A stretch of DNA of 64,000 bases from Lactiplantibacillus brownii (GCF_031085375.1 NZ_JAVCWF010000001.1:2046001-2110000), one strand, 5' to 3'; positions 48,273 through 58,777 are shown, counted from the stretch's first letter. Program-made: numbers and translations. The notes: generated by a model not told the origin, from the letters alone.

Positions 48273-49232
48273 ATGGCAAAACGTAAAATGATTTTAGATT
48301 TAGATACGGGAATCGACGATGCAATGGCCATCGCCTATGCGGTCGGCGCACCCGATGTTGATTTAATCGGGATTATTAGTTCATACGGTAACGTGGTCGT
48401 GCAACAAGCCGCCCACAATAGCTTACAAATTCTGGCATTGTTAGGCGCAACGAACGTCCCCGTCTACGTGGGCGAACCACATTCCAGTACCACGGAACAT
48501 TTTGATGTCATGACTATCTCACAACAGATTCACGGTAAAAACGGGATTGGTGAAGTAAAATTACCCGAACCTGACCGCCAAATCGAGTCTCAATCCGGAG
48601 TGGATTTCTTAATTGATGCCGTCCATCAATACGGTGCCGACTTAACGCTAGTGCCCACTGGTCCCTTAACAAACCTGGCCGCGGCCTTGAAAAAATCACC
48701 CGACATTGCCAGCCAAATTGGTAATGTGACCATCATGGGTGGCGCGTTGACTGTTCCCGGCAATGTGAGTCATTATGCGGAAGCCAATATCAATCAGGAT
48801 GCGGAAGCCGCTAATGCCGTCTTCACTAGTAACTTAAAATTGACCATGGTTGGCTTGGACGTGACACTACGGACCTTACTGACGAAACATGAAACTGGTC
48901 AATGGCGTGACTTAAAGACTACTGCCGGTGAAAAGTTTGCAGATATCGTCGATTACTACATCGCCGCTTATGACATTACCAGTCCCGACTTACATGGCTG
49001 CGCCTTACACGATCCGTTAGCCGTTGGTGTGGCCCTAGATCCAAGCTTCGTCACCACTTTAGGTCTAAATATGTATGTTCAGGACAGTGGCGAAGATTAC
49101 GGTCGGACGATCGGTGATCCAGCCCGTTTAGCTGATCCGGAGACCAACGTGACCGTCGCTTTGACCGTTGACAAAGACCGCTATTTAAAGACGTTCATGA
49201 GCTACTTAACAACTTTGTTCAAACAACATTAA
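48273..49232 (+). CDS. Inosine-uridine preferring nucleoside hydrolase
   Basis: Cleaves ribonucleosides to base and ribose for salvage. About 319 residues. The calcium-binding motif here is LDLDTGIDDAMAI, then GNVVVQQAAHNSL, VPTGPLTNLAAAL, GGALTVPGNVSHYAEANI (with the catalytic Glu/Asn) and the terminal HDPLAVG. ATG 48273 has a strong AGGAGGAA. Monocistronic. Confidence 0.92.
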   Translation: MAKRKMILDLDTGIDDAMAIAYAVGAPDVDLIGIISSYGNVVVQQAAHNSLQILALLGATNVPVYVGEPHSSTTEHFDVMTISQQIHGKNGIGEVKLPEPDRQIESQSGVDFLIDAVHQYGADLTLVPTGPLTNLAAALKKSPDIASQIGNVTIMGGALTVPGNVSHYAEANINQDAEAANAVFTSNLKLTMVGLDVTLRTLLTKHETGQWRDLKTTAGEKFADIVDYYIAAYDITSPDLHGCALHDPLAVGVALDPSFVTTLGLNMYVQDSGEDYGRTIGDPARLADPETNVTVALTVDKDRYLKTFMSYLTTLFKQH

Positions 49233-49355
49233 AATCAATTTTTATAAAAATCAGTCAAATACCTTTAGTCGTTAGACAATTGGGTACTTGGCTGATTTTC
49301 TTACATATACTGGGTTATCTAGTGAGGCGACTCAATTTTAAACTCGGCTAATGCC

Positions 49356-50180
49356 TTATTTTAGCAATTTATCTATTTCTGTCACAATTTGTGTAGCACC
49401 CAGAAATTGTGCTGTTTTCAATACCTTCAATAACGCTACTTTGCCACTCGCTTTATCTTTTCTCAAATACTGTATTTTTGCTTCATAATACATTACTAGT
49501 AACCGGTATCCCGCCATAGTGACTTCACTTGTCAGAAGCTTTAGCTGTTCAATAATCACCAATGATTTTGAAAAATCAGCATGCCGTATCATACGATCAA
49601 CACAATTTAGAAATGCAGTCGCAAAAATCGCTTTGCTTTGTGGATAATATCGATAACGTTGCAGAACTTTCAGCACCTCCGTGAGCAAATTCAGCATTTG
49701 GTCATACGGCAATACATAACAGTTATTAGCAAAAAAGCGGACATCTTCTAAAGTCCATGCTGATAAGTTTGAAAAATAGTCAATAACTAGATCAAGATCA
49801 CCCTTCGCTGATTTTTTTTGTGCTTTATAATGACTCAATAATCGATAACTAGCTAATTTAACCCTTTCAATTTGATTTTTCTCACCTTCAACTTGGTGTA
49901 TAAGCACTTCAAAATCGGTCAATTGATCAGAATTCCACGTTTCTTTTAATTGGTATTGTCGATAATCACCTAAAGTTGGTTTAAAGTCATTATTAATCCA
50001 TAAAAACTCATCCATAGTTATCATTAAATTGGATAGCACTTGATGAAATTTATCAGCTGCTAAGGTTCGATCACCTTTTTCAAATTTTATGGCATTAGTT
50101 TTTGAACAAACGCCAACATATACTGACTTTAACGATAAAGATTTGGCTACTCTAATTTTCTTGATTTCTGGTCCATACAT
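49356..50180 (-). CDS. Rgg/GadR/MutR family transcriptional regulator
   Basis: 274 residues. N-terminal HTH (MYGPEIKKIRVAKSLSLKSV) and a long helical repeat C-terminal domain, the Rgg layout in which short peptides may be bound. ATG 50180 with GGTGATG; the ORF extends to 50207 but has no better site. Divergent from an MFS gene 91 bases away, which it most likely controls. AT-rich compared with neighbours, suggesting transfer. No candidate short hydrophobic peptide gene seen nearby. Confidence 0.82.
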   Translation of the reverse strand: MYGPEIKKIRVAKSLSLKSVYVGVCSKTNAIKFEKGDRTLAADKFHQVLSNLMITMDEFLWINNDFKPTLGDYRQYQLKETWNSDQLTDFEVLIHQVEGEKNQIERVKLASYRLLSHYKAQKKSAKGDLDLVIDYFSNLSAWTLEDVRFFANNCYVLPYDQMLNLLTEVLKVLQRYRYYPQSKAIFATAFLNCVDRMIRHADFSKSLVIIEQLKLLTSEVTMAGYRLLVMYYEAKIQYLRKDKASGKVALLKVLKTAQFLGATQIVTEIDKLLK

Positions 50181-50271
50181 CACATTCATCACCATTCTAG
50201 TAAACAAAAGTTAACTCTTCTTTTTTAGACTCCTGATAAGGCATACAGTGATTAGCAGGAGGTGACGCCGT

Positions 50272-51507
50272 TTGATTAAATTCATCAAAAATAATCAGGT
50301 CTTTACAGCATTATCTGGTATAAATTTGTTTTCAAAAATTGGTGACCGTTTATTTTATACAACAATGCTTACATTAGCAGCCACCATTCCACAAGCAAAC
50401 TTCGCAGTAATGTTAGTTTCCATATCGGAAACAGCACCAATTTTATTTAGCTTTTTCTTAGGAAGCTTAGCAGATACTAAATCAAATAAGTTAGCACATC
50501 TCATTCAAAATTCAGTCACAAGATCTATAGTATTTTTAATAATTGCCTGGTTGTGTCGCAATTCAATGACCCTGATTTTGATTTTTTTTATCGCATGCTT
50601 TAACTTCATTGCTGACTTACTTGGCAACTTTTCTTCGGCTTTGATATCACCTTTTACAAAAGTTTTAGTTACCAAGGAAGATATGCCACAAGCACAAGGA
50701 ATCATTAGCGTCACAGCACAATTAGTTAGTATCTTGGCGACGCTGCTTGGTTCACTCATGTTATCTTTTTTTCTAAGCCGAACCGTAGCCATCGCTAATG
50801 CTGGAATTTTTTTATTAGTGGGTATTAGCTTTTTTCTTATTACCCCTTACCTTACACATGTTTCCAAAGATATACCAATTAATCATCAACATAATATCTG
50901 GTTATTGGTTAAAACAAATTTCAAATCGCTATTACAAGATAAAAAGTTATTAAATGATTTAATTCAATTATCACTGCTCAATGGTTTCTTTGGCGGAGTT
51001 ACCCCCATTTTCACACTATTTATTCAAAAGGGCACTGCGACAATTTTCTTTTCGCGTCCATTAACTATTGCCCTATTGTCAGGTATCGTGACAGTGTCAA
51101 TGTTACTTGGCAACGGATGTAGTGTTAAACTGCTCACTTCAACAACGAATAGTACGCTAAGTTTAATTGCTGATTTTTTCATAGCCGTATCCGGTTTAGG
51201 CTTTTTCACACGTCATATTTTCCTAGTTTTTATCGGTACTGGTATCGTCGCCTTTTTCTTGGGAATGATCTCCCCTCGTTTTTCAACCAACATCATTAAC
51301 AAGTATCCTACTCAGCAGTTGGGTGGAATGATAACTACCGTCAATTCATGTTTGGTACTAGCGCCACCAGTAACGAGCTTATTATTTCCTTTGTTATCCA
51401 ATATCAATTTGAATTTCGCATATTGTGGCTTTGTTGTCTATGCGTTACTGCTGATAATAATTCGAATTCCCATTTCAAAGAAAATAGCTAAATCATCACA
51501 TTATTAA
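50272..51507 (+). CDS. MFS transporter
   Basis: 411 residues, about 12 membrane helices, of the MFS type with macrolide-efflux-like members. TTG start at 50272 behind AGGAGGTGA. Codon use is AT-rich (many ATT, TTT, TTA, AAA), like the Rgg gene next to it. Divergent from that regulator, and followed by a perfect terminator at 51593-51641. Substrate unknown; drug or peptide export is a reasonable guess. Confidence 0.85.
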   Translation: MIKFIKNNQVFTALSGINLFSKIGDRLFYTTMLTLAATIPQANFAVMLVSISETAPILFSFFLGSLADTKSNKLAHLIQNSVTRSIVFLIIAWLCRNSMTLILIFFIACFNFIADLLGNFSSALISPFTKVLVTKEDMPQAQGIISVTAQLVSILATLLGSLMLSFFLSRTVAIANAGIFLLVGISFFLITPYLTHVSKDIPINHQHNIWLLVKTNFKSLLQDKKLLNDLIQLSLLNGFFGGVTPIFTLFIQKGTATIFFSRPLTIALLSGIVTVSMLLGNGCSVKLLTSTTNSTLSLIADFFIAVSGLGFFTRHIFLVFIGTGIVAFFLGMISPRFSTNIINKYPTQQLGGMITTVNSCLVLAPPVTSLLFPLLSNINLNFAYCGFVVYALLLIIIRIPISKKIAKSSHY

Positions 51508-51592
51508 TGAGAATTTCAAAACTCATTTGCAAAACATTGTTAAATCAGCCTCACAACTTCTGCCAGATTTCTTTATAAGTTGTTTCGGCCAC

Positions 51593-51641
51593 AAAAAAGC
51601 ATGAGCTAATCGTCTAACGCGACAATTGCTCATGCTTTTTT
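51593..51641 (+). terminator. Terminator after the MFS gene
   Basis: AAAAAAGCATGAGC / GCTCATGCTTTTTT with a 21-base loop. Also usable on the minus strand by the 51674 gene. Confidence 0.85.
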
Positions 51642-51673
51642 GATCTCAATCACACTTTAAAATTCTAACTAGC

Positions 51674-52447
51674 CTAGCTGATCCAGCCAATCGCTTTCAA
51701 ACCGTTGGCGATGCCATCATGATTACAATCGGTCGTGACACGATCTGCCTGTTGCTTGACTTCATCTGAAGCATTGCCCATCGCAATACCGATGCCGGCG
51801 CTTGCCAACATCTCGCGGTCGTTTTGACCATCACCAAAAGCCACGACATCCGCTGGGGCCACGTTTAAGGCTGCCGCTAACTTGGCGATACCTTCTGCTT
51901 TGGAACCTACTTTAGGAATCACATCAACGCCATCTTCATGAAAACGAACAAATGAAAATTCGTCTGGATGTGGCAATAAAGCATCTTGTTCTGGACGATA
52001 AAACATCATCGCTTGATACACATCGTGCGTTAAATGATAATCAGGATCATAAGTTAACTCCGGCGCTAAGAAGGTGCTCAGAACATCCGCGGTAGCTGCC
52101 GAAGGATGACTATGGGCGTATAAGGTTCCCAGCGATTCGACCACAATATCAATGTTAGCCGCATCCGCCGCCTGCACTAACTTGGTCACATTCTCCCGTG
52201 ACAACGTGTGTTGATGAACTTGTTCATGATTGGCAAAAGCCGCCGAACCGTTACACAAGACAAAGTCGCGCAGATCCAACTCCTGAATCACATTTTTAGC
52301 CATTGCGTAGTTCCGCCCTGTCGCAATCGCCACGTTAATGTCTTGTTGCTTTAATTTTTCAATACTCGTGATCGTACTTGGTAATAATTTTTTATTGGTA
52401 TCTAACAACGTATCGTCGATATCAAAAACCGCTAATTTCGCACCCAT
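51674..52447 (-). CDS. HAD family hydrolase, Cof type
   Basis: 257 residues. Cof-type sugar or nucleotide phosphatase: FDIDDTLLDTNKKL with the nucleophile Asp, AIATGRN, and the C-terminal VVAFGDGQNDREMLASAGIGIAM. Follows the LacI gene by 16 bases in the same direction, so probably one unit. Substrate unknown. Confidence 0.92.
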   Translation of the reverse strand: MGAKLAVFDIDDTLLDTNKKLLPSTITSIEKLKQQDINVAIATGRNYAMAKNVIQELDLRDFVLCNGSAAFANHEQVHQHTLSRENVTKLVQAADAANIDIVVESLGTLYAHSHPSAATADVLSTFLAPELTYDPDYHLTHDVYQAMMFYRPEQDALLPHPDEFSFVRFHEDGVDVIPKVGSKAEGIAKLAAALNVAPADVVAFGDGQNDREMLASAGIGIAMGNASDEVKQQADRVTTDCNHDGIANGLKAIGWIS

Positions 52448-52463
52448 GCTCGTACCCTCCAGC

Positions 52464-53402
52464 TTATCGCTTAATAAATTCAGATTTAATTAATTCATGT
52501 TCGGTCGTATGACCAATGGCTAATTTGAAAGCCGCCTGTCCTAAAGCTTCCAAATGATGGTCGATCGTTGAAAATTTTAATAATCGACTGGATAACAAAT
52601 TCTCTTGTCCAATGACCGGCAACGGCGGCAACTGATGTTCCGTATCATACCGTTGAATTCCCGCCGCAATGTCATCGCCATTGGCAAAGACGGCATCAAC
52701 TTGCGGCTGTAATTTCGCAAAGTAAGCCCCCGCTCGATAACCATCCTCAAATTTGACCGCGCCAGTGAACAATTCACGGTCGGCTAAATGACCATAGACT
52801 TGCTCGTAGGCTTCACGCGTGATGCGTGTACTAGCGCTAATCACATTGTTACGGCTCAAGACTACGCCCATCCGTTTATAACCGTTACTTTTAGCCCACG
52901 TTAAAGCGCTCACAAATGAAGCCAGTCGATCCGTATACGCCGCCGCCAATGGCCGATCTTCGCCTGGATCTTCACAACAGACGATCTGCCCATATTTGCG
53001 GTAGCGCTCCAGCGTATCCAATTGACTACTGCGCGAGGTGAAAATCAAAGCGTCATAAGCCTTACTGCGCAACTGATCTAGGTATTGGCGTTCAATCGTC
53101 ATATCATAGTTCGTCGGCAACAACGTAATCTTGTAACCGGCTTCAAAAGCCGCCATGACAATCCCGTCAATCACTCTGGCGAAATACGGATGATTTGCGT
53201 ATGGTAACACCACACCAATCGTCTTCGTCTGACCCTTACTGAGATCACGAGCGACCCGATTTGGCGCATAATCCAATTCTTGCATGATTTTTTCCACTTT
53301 AGCTCGTTTATCATCCGCAACGTACTTCTGATGATTGATCACCCGTGACACCGTCGAAACGGAATAACCAGACAAACGCGCAATATCATGAATATTTGTC
53401 AT
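52464..53402 (-). CDS. LacI family transcriptional regulator
   Basis: 312 residues. N-terminal HTH (NIHDIARLSGYSVSTVSRVIN, hinge APNRVARDLSKG) and a periplasmic-binding-like sugar domain (TIGVVLPYANHPYFARV). Followed by the HAD gene; divergent from the RpiR gene 184 bases away, likely a carbohydrate-linked locus. The target is not clear. Confidence 0.92.
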   Translation of the reverse strand: MTNIHDIARLSGYSVSTVSRVINHQKYVADDKRAKVEKIMQELDYAPNRVARDLSKGQTKTIGVVLPYANHPYFARVIDGIVMAAFEAGYKITLLPTNYDMTIERQYLDQLRSKAYDALIFTSRSSQLDTLERYRKYGQIVCCEDPGEDRPLAAAYTDRLASFVSALTWAKSNGYKRMGVVLSRNNVISASTRITREAYEQVYGHLADRELFTGAVKFEDGYRAGAYFAKLQPQVDAVFANGDDIAAGIQRYDTEHQLPPLPVIGQENLLSSRLLKFSTIDHHLEALGQAAFKLAIGHTTEHELIKSEFIKR

Positions 53403-53586
53403 CGACTTTCAACCCCTATCCCTTTCATTCTACCGTTAGCTGCTACCCGTTGCACGAAGAATTATTAACTGGATCGACAAAAAGCCTCAATGTGCCTACC
53501 ATAATTTATGAAACCGGTCCCAGGTCAATATTTTTTTCTTTGCAGATTGCCCTAGAACTCGTAAAATGGGCTTAAAGGGGAACATT

Positions 53587-54450
53587 ATGCTAATTTTGGA
53601 AGCTTTAAAACAACAAACCGACTTCACCACGACTGAAAAACGCATTGCTGATTATATTTTGGCAAATTTGCCGACATTAGCCAATAGCTACATTAAAGAA
53701 CTCGCCGCTGCGACCTATACCTCACACTCGGCGATTATTCGACTGGCGCAAAAGCTGGGCTACCATGGTTTTCGTGATTTTCAACATACCTTGACCGTCG
53801 CCGCCACCGCCCAAGCACAGGCGTTGACCGCTGTTGATGCCAACTTTCCATTTCAAGTGGATGATACGGCTGCGACGATTGCTAAAAAGTTAGCCGCCGT
53901 GACCGTCACGGCGATTCAAACCGCCCATGCCCAACTCGATACAGCTCAATTAACTGCGACCGCTAAATTACTCGCCCACGCCGACCGAATCTTTTTATTC
54001 AGTCATGGGGATTCACAATTACGCGCCCGCAGTTTTCAAAACAAGTTGGTCAAAATCAATAAATTTGCAATTATTGCCGAAGAATATAGCGATGACGCTT
54101 GGAACGCGGCTAATTTATCCCCCAACGATTGTGCGATTTTCATTTCATATACCGGTACGACGACCACTCATCAACAATTTGCCACTTACTTTCAAGCACA
54201 CCAGATTCCAACGGTCCTGTTAACCGGTAATGCGCAATCGCCACTGATTCCACTCACAACACAACAACTGATCTCAGTTCAACGTGAGACAGATTTTGCC
54301 AAGGTCGGCACATTTGCTTCACAAGCCGCTTTTGAGTACTTATTGGATACGTTATTCTCGTTACTATACGTTCAAGACTATCGTCATAATTTAAGCAATC
54401 TTCAACAGAATCAAGATTTGATGCAACATGGCCCCCTACAAACAAAATAA
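53587..54450 (+). CDS. RpiR family transcriptional regulator
   Basis: 287 residues: N-terminal RpiR-type HTH (TEKRIADYILANLP; SHSAIIRLAQKLGYHGFRDFQ) and a SIS domain (HADRIFLFSHGDSQLRARSF) for phosphosugars. ATG 53587 follows AAAGGGGAAC; a promoter-like TTGCAG-16-TAAAAT (about 53542-53569) precedes it. Divergent from the LacI gene and beside two sugar-type oxidoreductases, a typical catabolic regulator. Confidence 0.9.
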   Translation: MLILEALKQQTDFTTTEKRIADYILANLPTLANSYIKELAAATYTSHSAIIRLAQKLGYHGFRDFQHTLTVAATAQAQALTAVDANFPFQVDDTAATIAKKLAAVTVTAIQTAHAQLDTAQLTATAKLLAHADRIFLFSHGDSQLRARSFQNKLVKINKFAIIAEEYSDDAWNAANLSPNDCAIFISYTGTTTTHQQFATYFQAHQIPTVLLTGNAQSPLIPLTTQQLISVQRETDFAKVGTFASQAAFEYLLDTLFSLLYVQDYRHNLSNLQQNQDLMQHGPLQTK

Positions 54451-54460
54451 TCAGCGACGC

Positions 54461-54507
54461 AAAAAAACTGTGCTTACAAGGATTAACCAAGTAAGCACAG
54501 TTTTTTT
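54461..54507. terminator. Bidirectional terminator
   Basis: AAAAAAACTGTGCTTAC / GTAAGCACAGTTTTTTT between the convergent RpiR and oxidoreductase genes. Confidence 0.9.
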
Positions 54508-54509
54508 CA

Positions 54510-55487
54510 TTAGCCTAATTTGATGCCAGCGTCTGCCAATGCAGCATCCACCACAGCCATCACCGTTTTGGAATGTGCTAGCTGCTGTTTGACGAAAGTC
54601 ATATCATGGTTAGCGATAACTTGTTCAAACTTAGCAAATTCTGAAAACATCCGGTGTGGATGCCGATTTAACGTTATCGTTTGTGGCTCGCCACCATTGG
54701 CCGTTTCGGTGTAACGCTCGACGGTATTCGTGGGACCAGTGACCACGATTGACCCTTGATTGCCTTGCAGTGTTGATTTAATTGGCGCATCACAATCCTT
54801 AGCGCCAATACAAACAACTTGAGTCTGCGGATAAACTAAGGTCAATACTCCTGACGTGTCAATATCACGTTCAACGTTAGCCGCATAATGAACCGCTGTT
54901 GGCGCACCTAGCAATCCAACGACAAAGTGGATGTTATAAATATTCAAATCCATCAACGCCCCACCACCCAATTTGGGATTAAAGGCCGGCAAGATAACTC
55001 CTTGCTTGAACCGATCATAGCGTGACGAATATTGTGAATAATTGCAATCAACAATCTTCAAATCGCCTAACTTTGGTAAATCGGCTTTGATTTGTTGATA
55101 GTTTGGCAAGTACTGGTTCGTAATCGCTTCAATCAGCACCAAATCTTTGGCCATAGCCAATGCTTCAAGCTCCGTGAATTGAGCCGAATTGAGGGTGAAT
55201 GGTTTCTCACAAATGACATTTTTACCTGCCAATAACGCTTGTTTGCTAAAGGTATAATGTAGTGAATTGGGCAAAGCCACGTAAACCGTGTCAATGGTCG
55301 TATCAGCCAATAGTGCATCATAATCCGTATAAACTTGCCCAATCTCATAGTTGGTTTGCAAATCATGTGCATGGGCCACACTGTGCGGGGTACTCAAAAT
55401 TGCGGTGAGGTCAATCGCCGGCAAATCCCCGACCATCGTCAAAAAGTCTTGCACAATTTTACCCGTGCCTAAAATTCCTAATCGCAT
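54510..55487 (-). CDS. Gfo/Idh/MocA family oxidoreductase
   Basis: 325 residues. N-terminal Rossmann motif RLGILGTGKIVQDFL, then CEKPFTLNSAQF (EKP Lys) and GGGALMDLNIY (GGGxxxDxxxY). NAD(P)-dependent, sugar or polyol dehydrogenase of unknown substrate. Follows the second such gene by 10 bases on the same strand. ATG 55487 after TAGGAGTG. Confidence 0.9.
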   Translation of the reverse strand: MRLGILGTGKIVQDFLTMVGDLPAIDLTAILSTPHSVAHAHDLQTNYEIGQVYTDYDALLADTTIDTVYVALPNSLHYTFSKQALLAGKNVICEKPFTLNSAQFTELEALAMAKDLVLIEAITNQYLPNYQQIKADLPKLGDLKIVDCNYSQYSSRYDRFKQGVILPAFNPKLGGGALMDLNIYNIHFVVGLLGAPTAVHYAANVERDIDTSGVLTLVYPQTQVVCIGAKDCDAPIKSTLQGNQGSIVVTGPTNTVERYTETANGGEPQTITLNRHPHRMFSEFAKFEQVIANHDMTFVKQQLAHSKTVMAVVDAALADAGIKLG

Positions 55488-55497
55488 TTGATCACTC

Positions 55498-56517
55498 CTA
55501 ACGTTTAACTTGTTGAATACCCTTTTCTAACAGTTCAATTTGTAAAATAGTCTCTTCATCTTTAACCGTTTTCGGTTGCCCATTGATGATTGACTCGTAC
55601 AGACCAGCATAAACGCGACTGTAATCACCAACTTCTGAAACAACTTTTTCTTCATGATACTGGTCATCATGATCCATGTAAGTCAATGTACCGTAATCTT
55701 CCGGTCGGTCAATGCCAAAGTCAGCGTGATTAGGCATATAGAAATGCTTCAAGTCTGTCTCTTGGCGGTCAGTAGTCACTTTCTCAAACATCCCTTTTTT
55801 ACCATAAACGACGAAACTAGGGCGTGGTTTGATACGGAAATAACTAGACTTAACGGACACCTTTAGGCCACCATAATAGAGATCCAAGTCAAAGTAATCA
55901 TTCATCCGGCCTGCGCCGAGTAATTGCCGAACATCATAATGGACGTCATCTGGCCGACCAAAATATGAAATAACTTGATCAAGCGTATGGCAGGCATGCC
56001 CATAAAGATAACTAGAATCTAATGAAAAATGAGTCACGCTTTCTGGAACTTCTGGGCGGAAATAGTCAAAGGACATTTCAACTTCCAACAAGTCTCCTAA
56101 TTTACCACTTTCAATCACTTTTTGAACCGTCAAGAAATCTGAATCATAGCGACGATTTTGGTAACACTGGATCAAGAGCCCTTTTTTCTGAGCCAATGCA
56201 AACAGTTCTTTAGCTTCCGCAGACGTTTCGGTGAACGGCTTCTCGACTAAGGCATTTTTGCCATGATTTAACACGTCTTTCGCTAATTTATAGTGGGTAC
56301 TGCTGGGCGTGGAAACAACGACTAATTGAATCTCAGGATCATCATAAATATCGTTAATATCAGTCGTGTAGTGCACGCCAGCAATCGGTTCCCAGTCTTG
56401 TCGTCCCGACCGCGAATAGATCGTCTTGACCTTGATTTTATCCTTTAACTTCAGTGCAAAGGGTAAATGATACCGGTTAGCACTCTTCCCATTACCTAAA
56501 TATGCAATTGTTAACAT
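55498..56517 (-). CDS. Gfo/Idh/MocA family oxidoreductase
   Basis: About 339 residues. IAYLGNGKSANRYHLPFALK Rossmann start, VVVSTPSSTHYKLA, the EKPFTETSAEA catalytic Lys segment, and the GHACHTLDQVISYFG region. Different subgroup from its neighbour downstream; together probably a two-step oxidoreductase pair. ATG 56517 after TTGGAGG; the ORF extends further upstream with no site and is not used. Confidence 0.9.
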   Translation of the reverse strand: MLTIAYLGNGKSANRYHLPFALKLKDKIKVKTIYSRSGRQDWEPIAGVHYTTDINDIYDDPEIQLVVVSTPSSTHYKLAKDVLNHGKNALVEKPFTETSAEAKELFALAQKKGLLIQCYQNRRYDSDFLTVQKVIESGKLGDLLEVEMSFDYFRPEVPESVTHFSLDSSYLYGHACHTLDQVISYFGRPDDVHYDVRQLLGAGRMNDYFDLDLYYGGLKVSVKSSYFRIKPRPSFVVYGKKGMFEKVTTDRQETDLKHFYMPNHADFGIDRPEDYGTLTYMDHDDQYHEEKVVSEVGDYSRVYAGLYESIINGQPKTVKDEETILQIELLEKGIQQVKR

Positions 56518-56734
56518 CTGATGATTCCTCCAAGTTAATTTGATACTTCTATTATACCGACCCCACCGCTGAACCCAAGCGTTTCCACGTCGATTGGTGC
56601 AGATGTTCAGAATTCTTTGCGGTTTCGGCGTTTTTTTAAACCTCTTGTCAATCATGTCTTTAATACCCGTTTAAGTCTAATTGCGGTAAAATTAAATCAA
56701 TTAACTAATTAACTCATGTAAGGGGGACAACGGT

Positions 56735-58735
56735 TTGCAAACCGTCTTCTTAGTACTACTTCTGATTGCTGCGGTCGTGGCCGCAAATGCCGTCTTTGCG
56801 CGCTTCAAACTCCTCCCAGTGGCTTTTCTTCAAATTGCTGCTGGTTTGGTGCTGTCACTGATCCCGCTTTATCAAAATTTCGAACTCGAACCAGAAGTTT
56901 TTTTATTCGTCATTATTTCCGTTTTAATGTTTAACGATGGACAAAATACCAACATGCGTAAGCTTTCCCATCAGTTGCGCACGACGCTATCACTCGCAGT
57001 CATGCTTGCCATGGTGACCATCGTGATTGTTGGTTTCGTGACCCATTGGTTAGTCCCGGCATTTTCGTTGGCCTTGGCGCTCGCATTAGGTGCAATCATC
57101 ACCCCCACCGATGCCGTCGCCGTGTCGTCGATCACCTCAAAGATCTCCGTCCCTAAAGATGTCATGGATACGCTTGAAAATGAATCGCTATTTAATGACG
57201 CATCCGGTATCGTCGCGTTTAATTTAGCTATCGCAGCGCTTGTGACTGGGAAATTTTCGATCTGGAGTGGCATTGGCAACTTCTTGTATGTCTTCATTGG
57301 CGGGATTATTGTTGGCGCATTCCTGGGCTACGTTATCGTGGCGGTCCGAATCATGCTGATCAACATGGGCGTCGATACGCCGTCAGTGGTCGTGCCCTAT
57401 ACGCTACTAACGCCATTCGTGGTCTACTTCTTAGCTGAAGGTCTCGGTGTCTCAGGAATTTTAGCCGTCGTCGCGACGGGGTTAATTCATGGCGTCCAAC
57501 AGAACCGCCTGCGACTAACGACCTCGCGACTACAAATCGTGATGTCAACGACTTGGTCGATCATCGCTAGCATTCTAAATGGGATTGTCTTTGTTTTACT
57601 AGGCGTTTCTCTGCCAAGTGTGATCAGTCATTTGCAACAACGCGATACCAGTTCGGTCGCCATCTTGATTGGCTTAGGCTTGCTACTGTACGTGGTCATG
57701 ACGCTGGTACGTTTCACGTGGATTCAACTTGGTTTTGCGAACATTCGCGCTTGGACCAATCGGGAACGAACCATTAATAGTCTGGTGGCCGCGTTAAGCG
57801 GTGTCCACGGCACGATTACTTTAGCCATGGCATTTTCATTACCGCTCACGCTGGGCAGCCATGCGTTTACCTATCGTAACGATATTATTTTCGTTGCCGC
57901 GGTAGTCATTTTGGCAAGCTTACTCGTACCAACCATCGTGCTACCACTACTACTGCCTAAACAGGTCGACAAGGTCACTGATGAAGATTTGGCACAGGCC
58001 AAAGTCGACATGGTCACCAATGCGATTCGTATGATTCAGGCACGCTACGGTGAAACGCCCGATGCTGGCGAAGTCATCATGATTTTGGAAGGACAACGCG
58101 CCGTTGATGGGCGTCCTGATAAAGCACAACTCAACCGGCTCTTTGATCAAGCCTATGACTTAGAACAAGCCACCATTGACAAAATGATTGCTAACGGCGA
58201 AGTAGATGCTGGCGTTGCTGAACGCTATATCCGTATTAGCCAAAATCGGTTGCAAAATCAACAATCCTTCTGGCAACGCCTCCGGTCATTCATCAAATTT
58301 TTCATTTTTGGCCGTTGGTCGGTCTCTAAAAAGGCCCGTGCGCGCCGTAAAGCCATGCAACAATTCAAGCAAAGCGGCTTAACGCGTGAACAATCGATCG
58401 AGAAAAACCGGCAAGTTTGGGCTCAAATGCGGGAAGTTGAACAGAAACCATATACCGTTGTGGTGAACTTCTTAAATAATCAATATAATGAGTCGAATCG
58501 CCAAGCCGTCGGTATCGTGCGACGGGCTTATGACGAACGTCATCGGCGGCTTTCTGGGACTCGTGACTTCCAAGACGCCCAAAATGAGCTGTTGATTCAA
58601 GCTTTTCAATTGGAATATAACTATATTCAAGCCCAGATGGCGACTAAAAAGATTAGCCATGATCTTGGGAACCAATTATATGAACAGATTTCAACCGATC
58701 AATTAGTTTATCTGCAATCGGTCAATGGCGACTGA
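56735..58735 (+). CDS. Na+/H+ antiporter, CPA1 family
   Basis: 666-residue antiporter: about 12 membrane helices (to about 410) and a 250-residue cytoplasmic tail of helical character. The CPA1 signature ENESLFNDASGIVAF (Asn-Asp pair) is present, with ITPTDAVAVSSI and SGVHGTITLAMAFSLP. It exchanges protons for sodium and perhaps potassium. TTG 56735 follows AAGGGGG. The long cytoplasmic tail exceeds the usual NhaP size and may hold a regulatory domain. Confidence 0.9.
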   Translation: MQTVFLVLLLIAAVVAANAVFARFKLLPVAFLQIAAGLVLSLIPLYQNFELEPEVFLFVIISVLMFNDGQNTNMRKLSHQLRTTLSLAVMLAMVTIVIVGFVTHWLVPAFSLALALALGAIITPTDAVAVSSITSKISVPKDVMDTLENESLFNDASGIVAFNLAIAALVTGKFSIWSGIGNFLYVFIGGIIVGAFLGYVIVAVRIMLINMGVDTPSVVVPYTLLTPFVVYFLAEGLGVSGILAVVATGLIHGVQQNRLRLTTSRLQIVMSTTWSIIASILNGIVFVLLGVSLPSVISHLQQRDTSSVAILIGLGLLLYVVMTLVRFTWIQLGFANIRAWTNRERTINSLVAALSGVHGTITLAMAFSLPLTLGSHAFTYRNDIIFVAAVVILASLLVPTIVLPLLLPKQVDKVTDEDLAQAKVDMVTNAIRMIQARYGETPDAGEVIMILEGQRAVDGRPDKAQLNRLFDQAYDLEQATIDKMIANGEVDAGVAERYIRISQNRLQNQQSFWQRLRSFIKFFIFGRWSVSKKARARRKAMQQFKQSGLTREQSIEKNRQVWAQMREVEQKPYTVVVNFLNNQYNESNRQAVGIVRRAYDERHRRLSGTRDFQDAQNELLIQAFQLEYNYIQAQMATKKISHDLGNQLYEQISTDQLVYLQSVNGD

Positions 58736-58777
58736 AGAAGAGTCCCATTCTTTGCTGGATAATCTTCTGAATGCTTA

